From contig DATGWF010000058.1 in the NCBI GenBank assembly GCA_035299585.1, positions 1 to 17,079 on the forward strand: a stretch of 17,079 nucleotides of DNA. Reading direction: 5' to 3'. This document shows, in pieces, positions 1-6,455 of this stretch. The DNA is from DATGWF01 sp035299585 (GTDB lineage: Bacteria > Actinomycetota > Actinomycetes > Actinomycetales > Microbacteriaceae). A program made the position numbers and the translations under genes. The notes beneath the pieces were generated by a model that ran no database searches, had not been told where the DNA came from, and saw only the letters and a list, made by a program, of their open reading frames with translations. Numbering within the stretch: position 1 is the first letter of the stretch; each line of letters starts with the position of its first letter.

Positions 1-16
1 GCCCGCGGGAGACGGC

Positions 17-1171
17 TTAGGAGTCGCGAAGCAACGCTGCCGCGGCGCGTGCGCGATAGGCGGCATCGTCCAGATCGTCACCAACCGCGTTTACATGGCC
101 CACCTTGCGCCCCGGGCGCGAGGCTTTGTCGTAGCCGTGAATCTTGACGTCGGGGAACGCACGCATCGTCCGGTCGTACCGGTCGGTGAGCAACTCCCCC
201 TCGGGTCCGCCCAGAATGTTCACCATAACGGTCGCCGAAGCCACCGGGTCGGGGGCGCCGAGCGGGAGGTCGAGGACCGCACGGATGTGCTGCTCGAATT
301 GGCTCGTGACGGCCCCGTCCTGGGTCCAATGACCCGAATTGTGGGGGCGCATCGCGAGTTCGTTGATGAGCACACGGTCATCGACGGTTTCGAACAGCTC
401 GACGGCGAGCACACCGGTGACGCCGAGTTCGGCGGCCACTCGTTCCGCAATATCGGCGCAGACCTCGCTCAGGCGACCGCGCGCATGCGGGGCCGGCGCG
501 AGGACCTCGCTACAGATGCCGTCACTCTGCACGGTTTCCACGACCGGCCAGGCGGCAAGCTCACCGCTCGGCCGACGCGCCACGAGCTGGGCGAGCTCGC
601 GCCGAAACGGCACACGCTCCTCGACGAGCAAGGCCGACACCGGACCGGAGGGGTCGAGGAGGGCGAACCAATCCGCGACCTCCGCCGCTGAACTCACGAC
701 ACGAACACCCTTGCCGTCATAGCCACCTCGAGGCGTTTTGACGACCGCCTCGCCAGCATGATCGGCGAGGAACGCCTCGAGTTCCGCCGTGTTGTGCACC
801 GCGGCCCATTCGGGAACCGGAAGCCCGGCGGCCGAGAGCCGTTCACGCATGAGCAGTTTGTCCTGGGCGATGGCGAGTGCGTGCGGACCAGGGTGCACCG
901 CATGACCGGCGGCAACGAGTGCCTCGAGCACATCCTGCGGGACGTGTTCGTGATCGAAGCTCACAACATCGACATCGGCTGCGAACGCCAGCACGGTTGC
1001 CGCATCACGGTAATCCCCGACCGCTGTCGTGGCGAGCGCGGCCGACATGCCTTCCGCTTCAGCTAGCACTCGGATATCGACACCGAGTTCAACCGCGGGG
1101 GCAATCATCATCCGGGCAAGCTGGCCGCCTCCGATGATGCCGAGCCGTGGGGCGCGTGTCGACCTGGTCAT
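17..1171 (-). CDS. purK: 5-(carboxyamino)imidazole ribonucleotide synthase (PurK)
   Basis: PurK converts AIR, ATP and bicarbonate to N5-CAIR in de novo purine synthesis, in the cytoplasm. The 384-residue product has the full family length and is an ATP-grasp enzyme. It shows the N-terminal GGGQLARM dinucleotide-type loop (residues 14-21), the RGGYDGKG nucleotide loop (148-155), the signature NELAMRPHNSGHWTQ, and a C-terminal PGRKVGHVN segment. The ATG start lies 7 bases after the stop of the PH-domain gene. A possible Shine-Dalgarno AGGTG (1182-1186) sits in the end of that gene, so purK is probably translated from the birA-PH transcript. There is no TANNNT box at the leaderless distance before this start. 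purE would be expected downstream, outside the window; the 16 bases left show nothing. Identification is firm. Confidence 0.96.
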   Translation of the reverse strand: MTRSTRAPRLGIIGGGQLARMMIAPAVELGVDIRVLAEAEGMSAALATTAVGDYRDAATVLAFAADVDVVSFDHEHVPQDVLEALVAAGHAVHPGPHALAIAQDKLLMRERLSAAGLPVPEWAAVHNTAELEAFLADHAGEAVVKTPRGGYDGKGVRVVSSAAEVADWFALLDPSGPVSALLVEERVPFRRELAQLVARRPSGELAAWPVVETVQSDGICSEVLAPAPHARGRLSEVCADIAERVAAELGVTGVLAVELFETVDDRVLINELAMRPHNSGHWTQDGAVTSQFEQHIRAVLDLPLGAPDPVASATVMVNILGGPEGELLTDRYDRTMRAFPDVKIHGYDKASRPGRKVGHVNAVGDDLDDAAYRARAAAALLRDS

Positions 1172-1178
1172 GATGCGG

Positions 1179-1751
1179 TCACACCTGTCGGGTGCGGTCC
1201 GAGTCGCCGAGCTCGGCGAGCAGATTGGTATCCATGCGGGTGGTCACATCTCCGGTCACCCCGGCCGCGAGACCGGGTGAGGCCGGTGCGGCAGCGACGA
1301 GGTCACCGAGCAACGCCTGGAGGAGTTCCGGCCGAGGAACATCAACCAGACGCAGCGACTCGGCTTCGCCGGGGAGCCGCAGGACAACGTCGCCGGAGTG
1401 AAACAGCCGCTGGCCGATGGATTGCTCGACCGAGACCGTGTATCCGCGGGCGTGCAGCACTTCGTCGCGCACACGGGTGATGAGTCCGTGCTGCGTGACG
1501 ATTGCGCGAGAGCTCACCGTGGTGCGGCGTGCAAGCCAGGCAAGCAGTGGGATCACACATCCGAGGACGAGGGCGGCTGCGGCACACACCACGACAATCC
1601 ATGCGTGCCACGCCTCGGTCAGCACGCCCGTGAGCCACGGAACCGCTCCGGCGAGCAGGACGAACAGTATGGCCGGGGCGAGCAATCGGCGTGCACTCGG
1701 CCGCAACGCCACAATGCGACGCTCGGTCTCGATGGGCTGTGCCGCACTCAT
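1179..1751 (-). CDS. Two-helix membrane protein with bacterial PH domain (bPH2, DUF304-like)
   Basis: This is a 190-residue membrane protein of unknown biochemical role. It has two hydrophobic segments (about residues 23-44 and 51-74), followed by a bacterial pleckstrin-homology-like domain at about 76-150. The pattern there (TVSSRAIVTQHGLITR ... SVEQSIGQRLFHSGDVVL) is typical of the YdbT/DUF304 family. A polar, probably disordered tail of about 40 residues follows. Its ATG overlaps the birA stop by 4 bases (ATGA), and purK follows after 7 bases. A similar protein sits between birA and purK in M. tuberculosis, so the position is conserved, but no link to biotin or purines is known. A TAGGCT box 6 bases before the start suggests an additional internal promoter. 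The family call is good; the function is unknown. Confidence 0.88.
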   Translation of the reverse strand: MSAAQPIETERRIVALRPSARRLLAPAILFVLLAGAVPWLTGVLTEAWHAWIVVVCAAAALVLGCVIPLLAWLARRTTVSSRAIVTQHGLITRVRDEVLHARGYTVSVEQSIGQRLFHSGDVVLRLPGEAESLRLVDVPRPELLQALLGDLVAAAPASPGLAAGVTGDVTTRMDTNLLAELGDSDRTRQV

Positions 1752-2587
1752 GCCTCAAGCCTAAGGTGCGTGACATCTCCAGCGGCGATGAAACGAACCA
1801 CTCCGGACGAATCGCGAACCGATACCCGTCCCGCCGCGTCGATTCCTTCGGCAGTGCCGTGCAGTTCCTGGCCGCCGGGAAGCTCTACCCGGACCGATTG
1901 GCCGATTGTGCCGCACGACGCTTCGACGAGGGCGCGCAATCCACTCGTCTCGGCATTGCCCGCATGTTCGCGAAGCGTGGTGGTGAGGCGACGAAGCTCC
2001 TGAAGGTAGGCGGACAGGAGTCGGTCTGCGTCCGGCTGAGCGCCCGAGGCGAGGAGCACCGACGTCGATGTGAGCGTCGGCAGATCATGTTCGTCGAGCG
2101 TGAGGTTGATGCCCGAGCCGATCACGACCGCCGACTCATCAGCCACGAGCTCGGTCAGGATGCCCGACACCTTGAACCCGTGAATGAGCACATCGTTCGG
2201 CCACTTGAGGCTGACCTCGAGTGGAGCTCGCTCCTCGGGTTCGTGTGTGAGAAGAGCGTCAAGCTCCGCACGCACCGCCCGCGACATTGCCACGCCGGCG
2301 AGGAGCGGCAGCCACGCGAGCGAGTCGGGGCGCTCAAACAACTCGGTCGGGCGCAGCAGCACCGAAATGGCGAGGGTTTTTCCGGAGCGCGCGGTCCAGA
2401 CGCGCCCGAGGCGACCGCGGCCGGCCGTCTGCGTGTCGGTAACCACGACGGTGAAGTCGGGTGCGCCCTGGCGGGCGAGTGCTGATGCGTCGTCGTTGGT
2501 CGATCCGGTTTCCGGGAGCCACAGGAATCGTTCGACGAGGGCGGCCGATTTGTGGAAATCGCACGGGGAATCGGCCGAATTTTTCAC
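1748..2587 (-). CDS. birA: Biotin--[acetyl-CoA-carboxylase] ligase, monofunctional (BirA)
   Basis: BirA activates biotin to biotinyl-AMP and transfers it to the BCCP lysine of acyl-CoA carboxylases. The 279-residue product has the biotin/adenylate loop GRGRLGRVW (residues 56-64), the KWPND motif (128-132), the GFKVSGIL segment (137-144) and GSGINL (157-162). A short C-terminal SH3-like domain follows. It starts almost directly with the catalytic domain and has no N-terminal helix-turn-helix, so it is the monofunctional type and should not itself repress transcription. The start is GTG, with TAGCCT 6 bases upstream and no Shine-Dalgarno, suggesting a leaderless mRNA. It is divergent from accD across 48 bases, a sensible pairing because the alpha partner of AccD is the BirA substrate. 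Identification is firm. Confidence 0.95.
   Translation of the reverse strand: MKNSADSPCDFHKSAALVERFLWLPETGSTNDDASALARQGAPDFTVVVTDTQTAGRGRLGRVWTARSGKTLAISVLLRPTELFERPDSLAWLPLLAGVAMSRAVRAELDALLTHEPEERAPLEVSLKWPNDVLIHGFKVSGILTELVADESAVVIGSGINLTLDEHDLPTLTSTSVLLASGAQPDADRLLSAYLQELRRLTTTLREHAGNAETSGLRALVEASCGTIGQSVRVELPGGQELHGTAEGIDAAGRVSVRDSSGVVRFIAAGDVTHLRLEA
1758..1763 (-). promoter_or_regulatory. Putative internal leaderless -10 box for the PH-domain gene
   Basis: TAGGCT on the minus strand inside the last codons of birA, exactly 6 bases before the ATG of the PH-domain gene. Spacing and hexamer match the other leaderless starts in the window, so PH-purK may also be transcribed independently of birA. 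It is constrained by birA coding sequence, so chance is possible. Confidence 0.45.
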
Positions 2588-2593
2588 GGCTTC

Positions 2594-2599
2594 AGGCTA
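2594..2599 (-). promoter_or_regulatory. Leaderless -10 box for birA
   Basis: TAGCCT on the minus strand, followed by 6 bases and then the GTG start of birA. The expected transcription start falls on or next to the first base of the codon. No -35 resembling TTGACA is visible at 16-18 bases; that area overlaps the accD promoter. Confidence 0.6.
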
Positions 2600-2622
2600 C
2601 CCGCTTTCAAGAGGCCGGCCGA

Positions 2623-2628
2623 TAGGCT
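2623..2628 (+). promoter_or_regulatory. Leaderless -10 box for accD
   Basis: TAGGCT, followed by 7 bases and the GTG start at 2636. It is the end of a 14-base string, CCGGCCGATAGGCT (2615-2628), that recurs identically before the biotin carboxylase gene at 6435-6448. This fixes the GTG as the preferred accD start. Confidence 0.62.
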
Positions 2629-2635
2629 GAACGGC

Positions 2636-4228
2636 GTGACTGACGCGACTCCCGATTTGAGCACGACCGCCGGCAAGCTTGCTGACCTCAAGCAGCGCTA
2701 CCACGAGGCGGTCACCGCAAGCGGCGAGGCCGCCATTGCCAAGCAGCACGCCAAGGGCAAGTTAACGGCCCGCGAGCGCATTGCCGAGCTGCTCGATCCG
2801 GGATCGTTCGTTGAGCTCGACGAGTTCGTCCGCCACCGCACGACCGCCTTCGGTATGGACAAGTCCCGGCCCTACGGTGACGCCGTGGTGACCGGCACCG
2901 GGACGATTCACGGTCGCCAGGTTGCCGTGTACTCGCAAGACTTCACCATTTTCGGTGGTTCGCTTGGCGAGGTCGCCGGCGACAAAATCATCAAGATTAT
3001 GGACCTCGCACTCAAGACCGGCGTCCCCATCATTGGCATCCTGGATTCGGGTGGAGCCCGCATCCAGGAGGGTGTCGTCGCGCTCGGCAAGTACGGCGAA
3101 ATCTTCCGCCGGAATACGGCCGCTTCCGGCGTGATTCCGCAGATTTCAATCATCTGTGGCCCGGCTGCCGGTGGCGCCGTGTACTCCCCCGCGCTGACCG
3201 ACTTTGTCATCATGGTCGACAAGACCAGCCAGATGTTCGTCACCGGCCCGGACGTCATCAAGACGGTCACCGGCGAAGACGTCGGCATGGAGGAGCTCGG
3301 TGGCGCGCTCACCCACAACAAGATCTCCGGCGTGGCCCACTATCTCGCGGCCGACGAACCGGATGCCTTCGATTACGCGCGCACGCTCGTGAGCTACCTG
3401 CCGCAGAACAATCTCACCGAGGCGCCGGTCTATGACAGCGAGGTCGAGCTCGAAATCACCGACGCCGATAAGCGCCTGAACACGCTCATTCCAGATTCGC
3501 CCAACCAGCCCTATGACGTGCACACCGTTATCGAAGCGGTCGTCGACGGTGGTGAGTTCCTCGAGGTGCAGCCGCTGTTCGCACCGAACATCGTCATCGG
3601 GTTTGCTCGGGTTGAGGGCCGCTCGGTCGGCATCATTGCGAACCAGCCGAGCCAGATGGCCGGCACGCTCAACATTGAGGCCGGCGAAAAGGCCAGCCGC
3701 TTCGTGCGCTTCTGCGACGCCTTCTCCATCCCGATCCTCACCCTCGTCGACGTTCCCGGATACCTTCCGGGAACCGACCAGGAGTGGACCGGTGTCATTC
3801 GTCGTGGCGCGAAGTTGCTCTACGCCTACGCCGAAGCGACCGTCCCGCTCGTCACCGTCATCACGCGCAAGGCCTACGGTGGCGCCTATATCGTGATGGG
3901 TTCCAAGCAGCTCGGTGCCGACATCAACCTCGCATGGCCGACCGCAGAGATTGCCGTCATGGGTGGTCAGGGCGCGGTGAACATTCTGTTCCGTGGCGAA
4001 ATCAAGAAGGCCGAAGAGGCCGGCGAAGATGTTGCGGCGGTGCGCACCAAGCTTGCGAACGAGTACACCTACAACGTCGCTTCGCCGTTCCTCGCTGCCG
4101 AGCGCGGTGAACTCGACGGCGTCATCGAACCGGCTGCCACGCGCGTGTCGGTCGTGAAGGCGCTCCGCGCCCTGCGGACCAAGCGTGCGAGTCTCCCCGC
4201 CAAGAAGCACGGGAACATCCCGCTCTAA
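2636..4228 (+). CDS. accD5: Acyl-CoA carboxylase beta subunit (carboxyltransferase; propionyl-/acetyl-CoA carboxylase type)
   Basis: This chain transfers CO2 from carboxybiotin on the alpha chain to acetyl- or propionyl-CoA, giving malonyl- or methylmalonyl-CoA. The 530-residue length matches actinobacterial PccB/AccD5 proteins. Landmarks are the crotonase-fold DSGGARIQEG and CGPAAGGAVYSPAL in the N-terminal half, then DVPGYLPGTDQEW and KAYGGAYIVMGSK in the C-terminal half. Asp429 in LGADINLAWP appears to align with the aspartate reported to allow propionyl-CoA use in Streptomyces PccB (Asp422). The GTG start is chosen over an in-frame ATG at 2552 because that ATG lies inside birA, while the GTG has TAGGCT 7 bases upstream and the family N-terminus begins here. 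The stop overlaps the accE start (TAATG). Propionyl-CoA preference is inference. Confidence 0.95.
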   Translation: MTDATPDLSTTAGKLADLKQRYHEAVTASGEAAIAKQHAKGKLTARERIAELLDPGSFVELDEFVRHRTTAFGMDKSRPYGDAVVTGTGTIHGRQVAVYSQDFTIFGGSLGEVAGDKIIKIMDLALKTGVPIIGILDSGGARIQEGVVALGKYGEIFRRNTAASGVIPQISIICGPAAGGAVYSPALTDFVIMVDKTSQMFVTGPDVIKTVTGEDVGMEELGGALTHNKISGVAHYLAADEPDAFDYARTLVSYLPQNNLTEAPVYDSEVELEITDADKRLNTLIPDSPNQPYDVHTVIEAVVDGGEFLEVQPLFAPNIVIGFARVEGRSVGIIANQPSQMAGTLNIEAGEKASRFVRFCDAFSIPILTLVDVPGYLPGTDQEWTGVIRRGAKLLYAYAEATVPLVTVITRKAYGGAYIVMGSKQLGADINLAWPTAEIAVMGGQGAVNILFRGEIKKAEEAGEDVAAVRTKLANEYTYNVASPFLAAERGELDGVIEPAATRVSVVKALRALRTKRASLPAKKHGNIPL

Positions 4229-4491
4229 TGATTGACGGACTCGAACTCGAGCCGGCGAGCGAACTCGAGGCAGTCTCGAGCCAGCTGCACGTCACCTCGC
4301 GCACCCTCGACGCCGACTGCTACCGCGAAGACAACGCGGCCGCTATTGCCGCGCTCGCCGGAATGCTCATTGAAGAGTCCGAGGCGCGGCGCGAGGCCGA
4401 ACGCGGAACCGACTTCTGGATGCAGTCCGCGCGCGGACTGCGTGCGCCCCTGCACCCCGGTCCGGGAGCGTGGCGCGGCTTCACCGGCTAG
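4228..4491 (+). CDS. accE: Acyl-CoA carboxylase epsilon subunit (AccE-like)
   Basis: This is a small 87-residue protein. In actinobacteria such epsilon subunits bind and stimulate the alpha-beta acyl-CoA carboxylase. What can be seen is an acidic N-terminus, a helical region rich in Ala and Glu (roughly residues 33-60, AAIAALAGMLIEESEARREAE), and a C-terminus ending GPGAWRGFTG, which resembles the conserved GPGAWR tail of the family. The ATG shares its A with the accD stop (TAATG), so the two are translationally coupled and should be made in fixed ratio. Its TAG stop lies in a CTAG shared with the convergent methyltransferase gene. Position directly after accD is the strongest support; the sequence family is poorly conserved. 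Confidence 0.88.
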   Translation: MIDGLELEPASELEAVSSQLHVTSRTLDADCYREDNAAAIAALAGMLIEESEARREAERGTDFWMQSARGLRAPLHPGPGAWRGFTG

Positions 4492-4504
4492 CGCGGTTCG
4501 AGCC
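4477..4504. terminator. Weak inverted repeat over the convergent accE/methyltransferase ends
   Basis: An imperfect hairpin centred on the shared CTAG: outer GGCT (4477-4480) with AGCC (4501-4504), inner ACCG (4483-4486) with CGGT (4494-4497), and a 7-base loop containing GCTAGC. There is no T tract on either strand. It could act as a bidirectional terminator, but short stems are common in GC-rich DNA. Confidence 0.25.
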
Positions 4505-5678
4505 TGGCGACGAGCTCGACGTGGTGGGTGTCGGGAAACAGGTCGAAGGCCTCGAGTGAGACGGCATCCCAACCGCCCTCCCGGAATGTCCCGAGATCGC
4601 GGGCGAAGGCGACCGGATCGCACGCCACGTAGACGATTTGCGCCGCGTCACTCCGGGCGAGCCGTTGGCTCACCTCGCGGCCCGCTCCGGCTCGTGGTGG
4701 ATCGAGGACGACGGTCGCGCCAGCCGACACGCCTTCGCGCTGCAGGAATTGCTCTACTCGGCCGCCGATTGCGCGGGACCCGATCCAGTCCTGGAGGTTT
4801 TCTGCGGCGTACTCACTCGCTCCCGGTGCCGATTCGACCGTGCTGAGCTTGGCCTGGGCACCAATCGCTTCGAGCACCGGAACGGCGAGCAATCCGACAC
4901 CGCCATAGAGGTCGAGGTGATCCGCTTGGGCATCCAACAGCTCAGGGTTGAGCGCTCGCGCAACCGCGGCGCTGAGCGTCGCCGCGGCCGAGCGGTGTAC
5001 CTGCCAGAAGCCCGCTTCGGCGAGCGCGAATCGACGGCCGGCGACCGTCTCGGTGATGCGGCGATTGGAGACCGGTTCACCCGGAGCGAGCACCCGCACG
5101 ACGACCTCGCCGGTGCTCGTGGCGACCAGATCGACCCGGTCCGCACCCGGATAGCGTTCGCGCCAGGGTGCGAGCTCGGCGAGTGCGGGCACAGCGAGCG
5201 GATAGTCCTCGACGGCGATGACCTCGTGGGAGCGAGCGGCACGCGGACCGGCAGTGCCGTTGGCGGCAACATGCAGGCTCACTCTGGTCCGCCAGGCTCG
5301 GTCCGGATCGACGCCCTGGACCCTGATCTCGGCCGGGAAGGCGCCACCGCCGAATCGGGCGATGGCGTCACTCATGACCTCGGCTTTGAGCGCCCGCTGC
5401 CGCTCGATGGTGATGTGCCCGAAATCGGCTCCCCCGGCGCGGAGCTCCGGCTGCCGATCGAGGCGGGCTTCGGTCCACGGGTGTTCGACGCGGTCGGGCG
5501 AGGGCTCGAGCACCGCCGTCGCGACCGCTCTCGCGAAGCTCTTCTTTTCCTCGATGATTCGCGCCTCGACCGTTTCACCCGGGATCGCGTCGGCAACGAA
5601 CACGACGCGTCCGTCTTCGCGCGCGACACCGAATCCGCCGTGGGCGATGGAGTCGATGTGCAGGGAGCGAGTGGTCAT
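4488..5678 (-). CDS. TrmA/RlmD-family class I SAM-dependent RNA (uracil-C5) methyltransferase
   Basis: This is a probable tRNA or rRNA m5U methyltransferase of 396 residues. It has an N-terminal TRAM domain (about 1-55, GGFGVAREDGRVVFVADAIPGETV), a central insertion, and a C-terminal Rossmann methyltransferase domain. That domain has the SAM-binding DLYGGVGLL (256-264), DPPRAGAG (326-333), the VACDP motif with the presumed catalytic Cys353, and FPDTHHVE (381-388). The segment where RlmD-like enzymes carry a 4Fe-4S cluster (CGGCDxxH) reads RAGGADFGHI here, so the cluster cysteines are gone. The ATG start is supported by TACGCT 6 bases upstream. It is divergent from maf and convergent with accE, sharing a CTAG stop. 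The target nucleotide cannot be told from sequence. Confidence 0.9.
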   Translation of the reverse strand: MTTRSLHIDSIAHGGFGVAREDGRVVFVADAIPGETVEARIIEEKKSFARAVATAVLEPSPDRVEHPWTEARLDRQPELRAGGADFGHITIERQRALKAEVMSDAIARFGGGAFPAEIRVQGVDPDRAWRTRVSLHVAANGTAGPRAARSHEVIAVEDYPLAVPALAELAPWRERYPGADRVDLVATSTGEVVVRVLAPGEPVSNRRITETVAGRRFALAEAGFWQVHRSAAATLSAAVARALNPELLDAQADHLDLYGGVGLLAVPVLEAIGAQAKLSTVESAPGASEYAAENLQDWIGSRAIGGRVEQFLQREGVSAGATVVLDPPRAGAGREVSQRLARSDAAQIVYVACDPVAFARDLGTFREGGWDAVSLEAFDLFPDTHHVELVARLEPR

Positions 5679-5684
5679 GCTTCG

Positions 5685-5690
5685 AGCGTA
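5685..5690 (-). promoter_or_regulatory. Leaderless -10 box for the RNA methyltransferase gene
   Basis: TACGCT on the minus strand, 6 bases before the ATG at 5678. It fits the TA[GC][GC]CT pattern seen at other starts. It lies in the 59-base gap shared with the divergent maf gene. Confidence 0.55.
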
Positions 5691-5725
5691 GCCGCGTTGC
5701 CGGGAGAGCCGAGCCGATTGGGCGG

Positions 5726-5731
5726 CAAGAT
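5726..5731 (+). promoter_or_regulatory. Possible -10 box for maf
   Basis: CAAGAT, 6 bases before the maf ATG. It keeps the A at position 2 and T at position 6 of TANNNT but lacks the leading T, so it is a weaker match than the other boxes. No Shine-Dalgarno is seen before maf. Confidence 0.35.
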
Positions 5732-5737
5732 AGAGGC

Positions 5738-6379
5738 ATGCGATTCGTGCTTGCCTCCACCTCCCCCGCGCGTGCGGCCCTGCTGCGCCAAGCAGGAATT
5801 GCGCCCGAGCTGCGTGCTCCGGGCGTCGATGAGGACGCGCTCGTTGCCGAACGGGAGGCCGCGCGGGGTGCCGCCCTCCATCCGGCCGAACTGGTTGAGG
5901 TGCTCGCTCACGCGAAGGCCCTCGCCGTGGCGGAACCGCTGGCGTCTGCAGTGACCGAGCCGTGTTTGGTCTTCGGCGGTGATTCGGCATTCGAGTTTGA
6001 CGGCGTCGTACACGGGAAGCCACATACCCCCGAACGAGCCCGCGAACGGTGGCTCGCGCACAACGGCAAGACGGGCGTGCTGTGGTCGGGTCATGCCCTC
6101 GTGCGGCTCTCGCCCGGTGAGCCGCTGCGCGTCGTTCACCGCGTGGCTTCAGCGCGGGTCACCTTTGCCGAACTCAGCGAGGCGGAGATTGACGCCTACA
6201 TTGACTCGGGCGAACCGCTCGAGGTCGCGGGTGCGTTCACGGTTGATTCGCTCGGAGGCCCGTTCATTCGACACGTCGAGGGCGACCCGTCGACCGTCGT
6301 GGGGCTGTCACTCTCGACCCTTCGTGAGCTCGCGCTGGAGCTCGATGTTCCGTGGACCTCGCTGTGGCGGCTTGTGTAA
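5738..6379 (+). CDS. maf: Maf-family nucleoside triphosphate pyrophosphatase
   Basis: Maf proteins hydrolyse non-canonical or modified nucleoside triphosphates (for example m5UTP or dTTP analogues) to monophosphates, and have been linked to septum control. The 213-residue product begins with the family hallmark LASTSPAR (5-12). It has the catalytic-site GGDS (80-83, Asp82), the GKP turn (93-95), and the C-terminal DSGEPLEVAGAF and DSLGGPFI segments. Length is typical, slightly long because of an inserted loop around residues 37-75. It lies between accD/accE and the biotin carboxylase gene, as maf does in M. tuberculosis. The precise substrate subclass (YhdE-like or YceF-like) was not determined. 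Confidence 0.93.
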   Translation: MRFVLASTSPARAALLRQAGIAPELRAPGVDEDALVAEREAARGAALHPAELVEVLAHAKALAVAEPLASAVTEPCLVFGGDSAFEFDGVVHGKPHTPERARERWLAHNGKTGVLWSGHALVRLSPGEPLRVVHRVASARVTFAELSEAEIDAYIDSGEPLEVAGAFTVDSLGGPFIRHVEGDPSTVVGLSLSTLRELALELDVPWTSLWRLV

Positions 6380-6442
6380 ATCCCTCACCCAGGCCGGCAT
6401 GATTTCGTGCGGAATATCCAACGTCTCGCGCGGCCCGGCCGA

Positions 6443-6448
6443 TAGGCT
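6443..6448 (+). promoter_or_regulatory. Leaderless -10 box for the biotin carboxylase gene
   Basis: TAGGCT, 7 bases before the ATG at 6456, within the 76-base gap after maf. The 14 bases 6435-6448 are identical to 2615-2628 before accD. Spacing is also identical (7 bases), unlike the 6-base spacing of the other promoters. Confidence 0.65.
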
Positions 6449-6455
6449 CGAATTC

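Noticed and set aside
2552..2635. N-terminal extension of accD from the upstream ATG
   Set aside because: It would overlap birA head-on and add residues not expected in the family; the GTG at 2636 has the TAGGCT box 7 bases upstream.
3146..4210. 354-codon minus-strand open frame opposite accD
   Set aside because: Same reason: accD is fully supported and the antisense frame has no motif or start signal.
4638..5954. 438-codon open frame on the plus strand opposite the RNA methyltransferase gene
   Set aside because: It is an antisense shadow of a high-GC gene: low-complexity Arg/Gly/Glu-rich product, no domain, no promoter box, and the opposite strand has all family motifs.
5979..6455. Long N-terminal extension of the biotin carboxylase
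   Set aside because: It lies inside maf in another frame; the family N-terminus (KVLIANRGEIA) begins just after the ATG at 6456.
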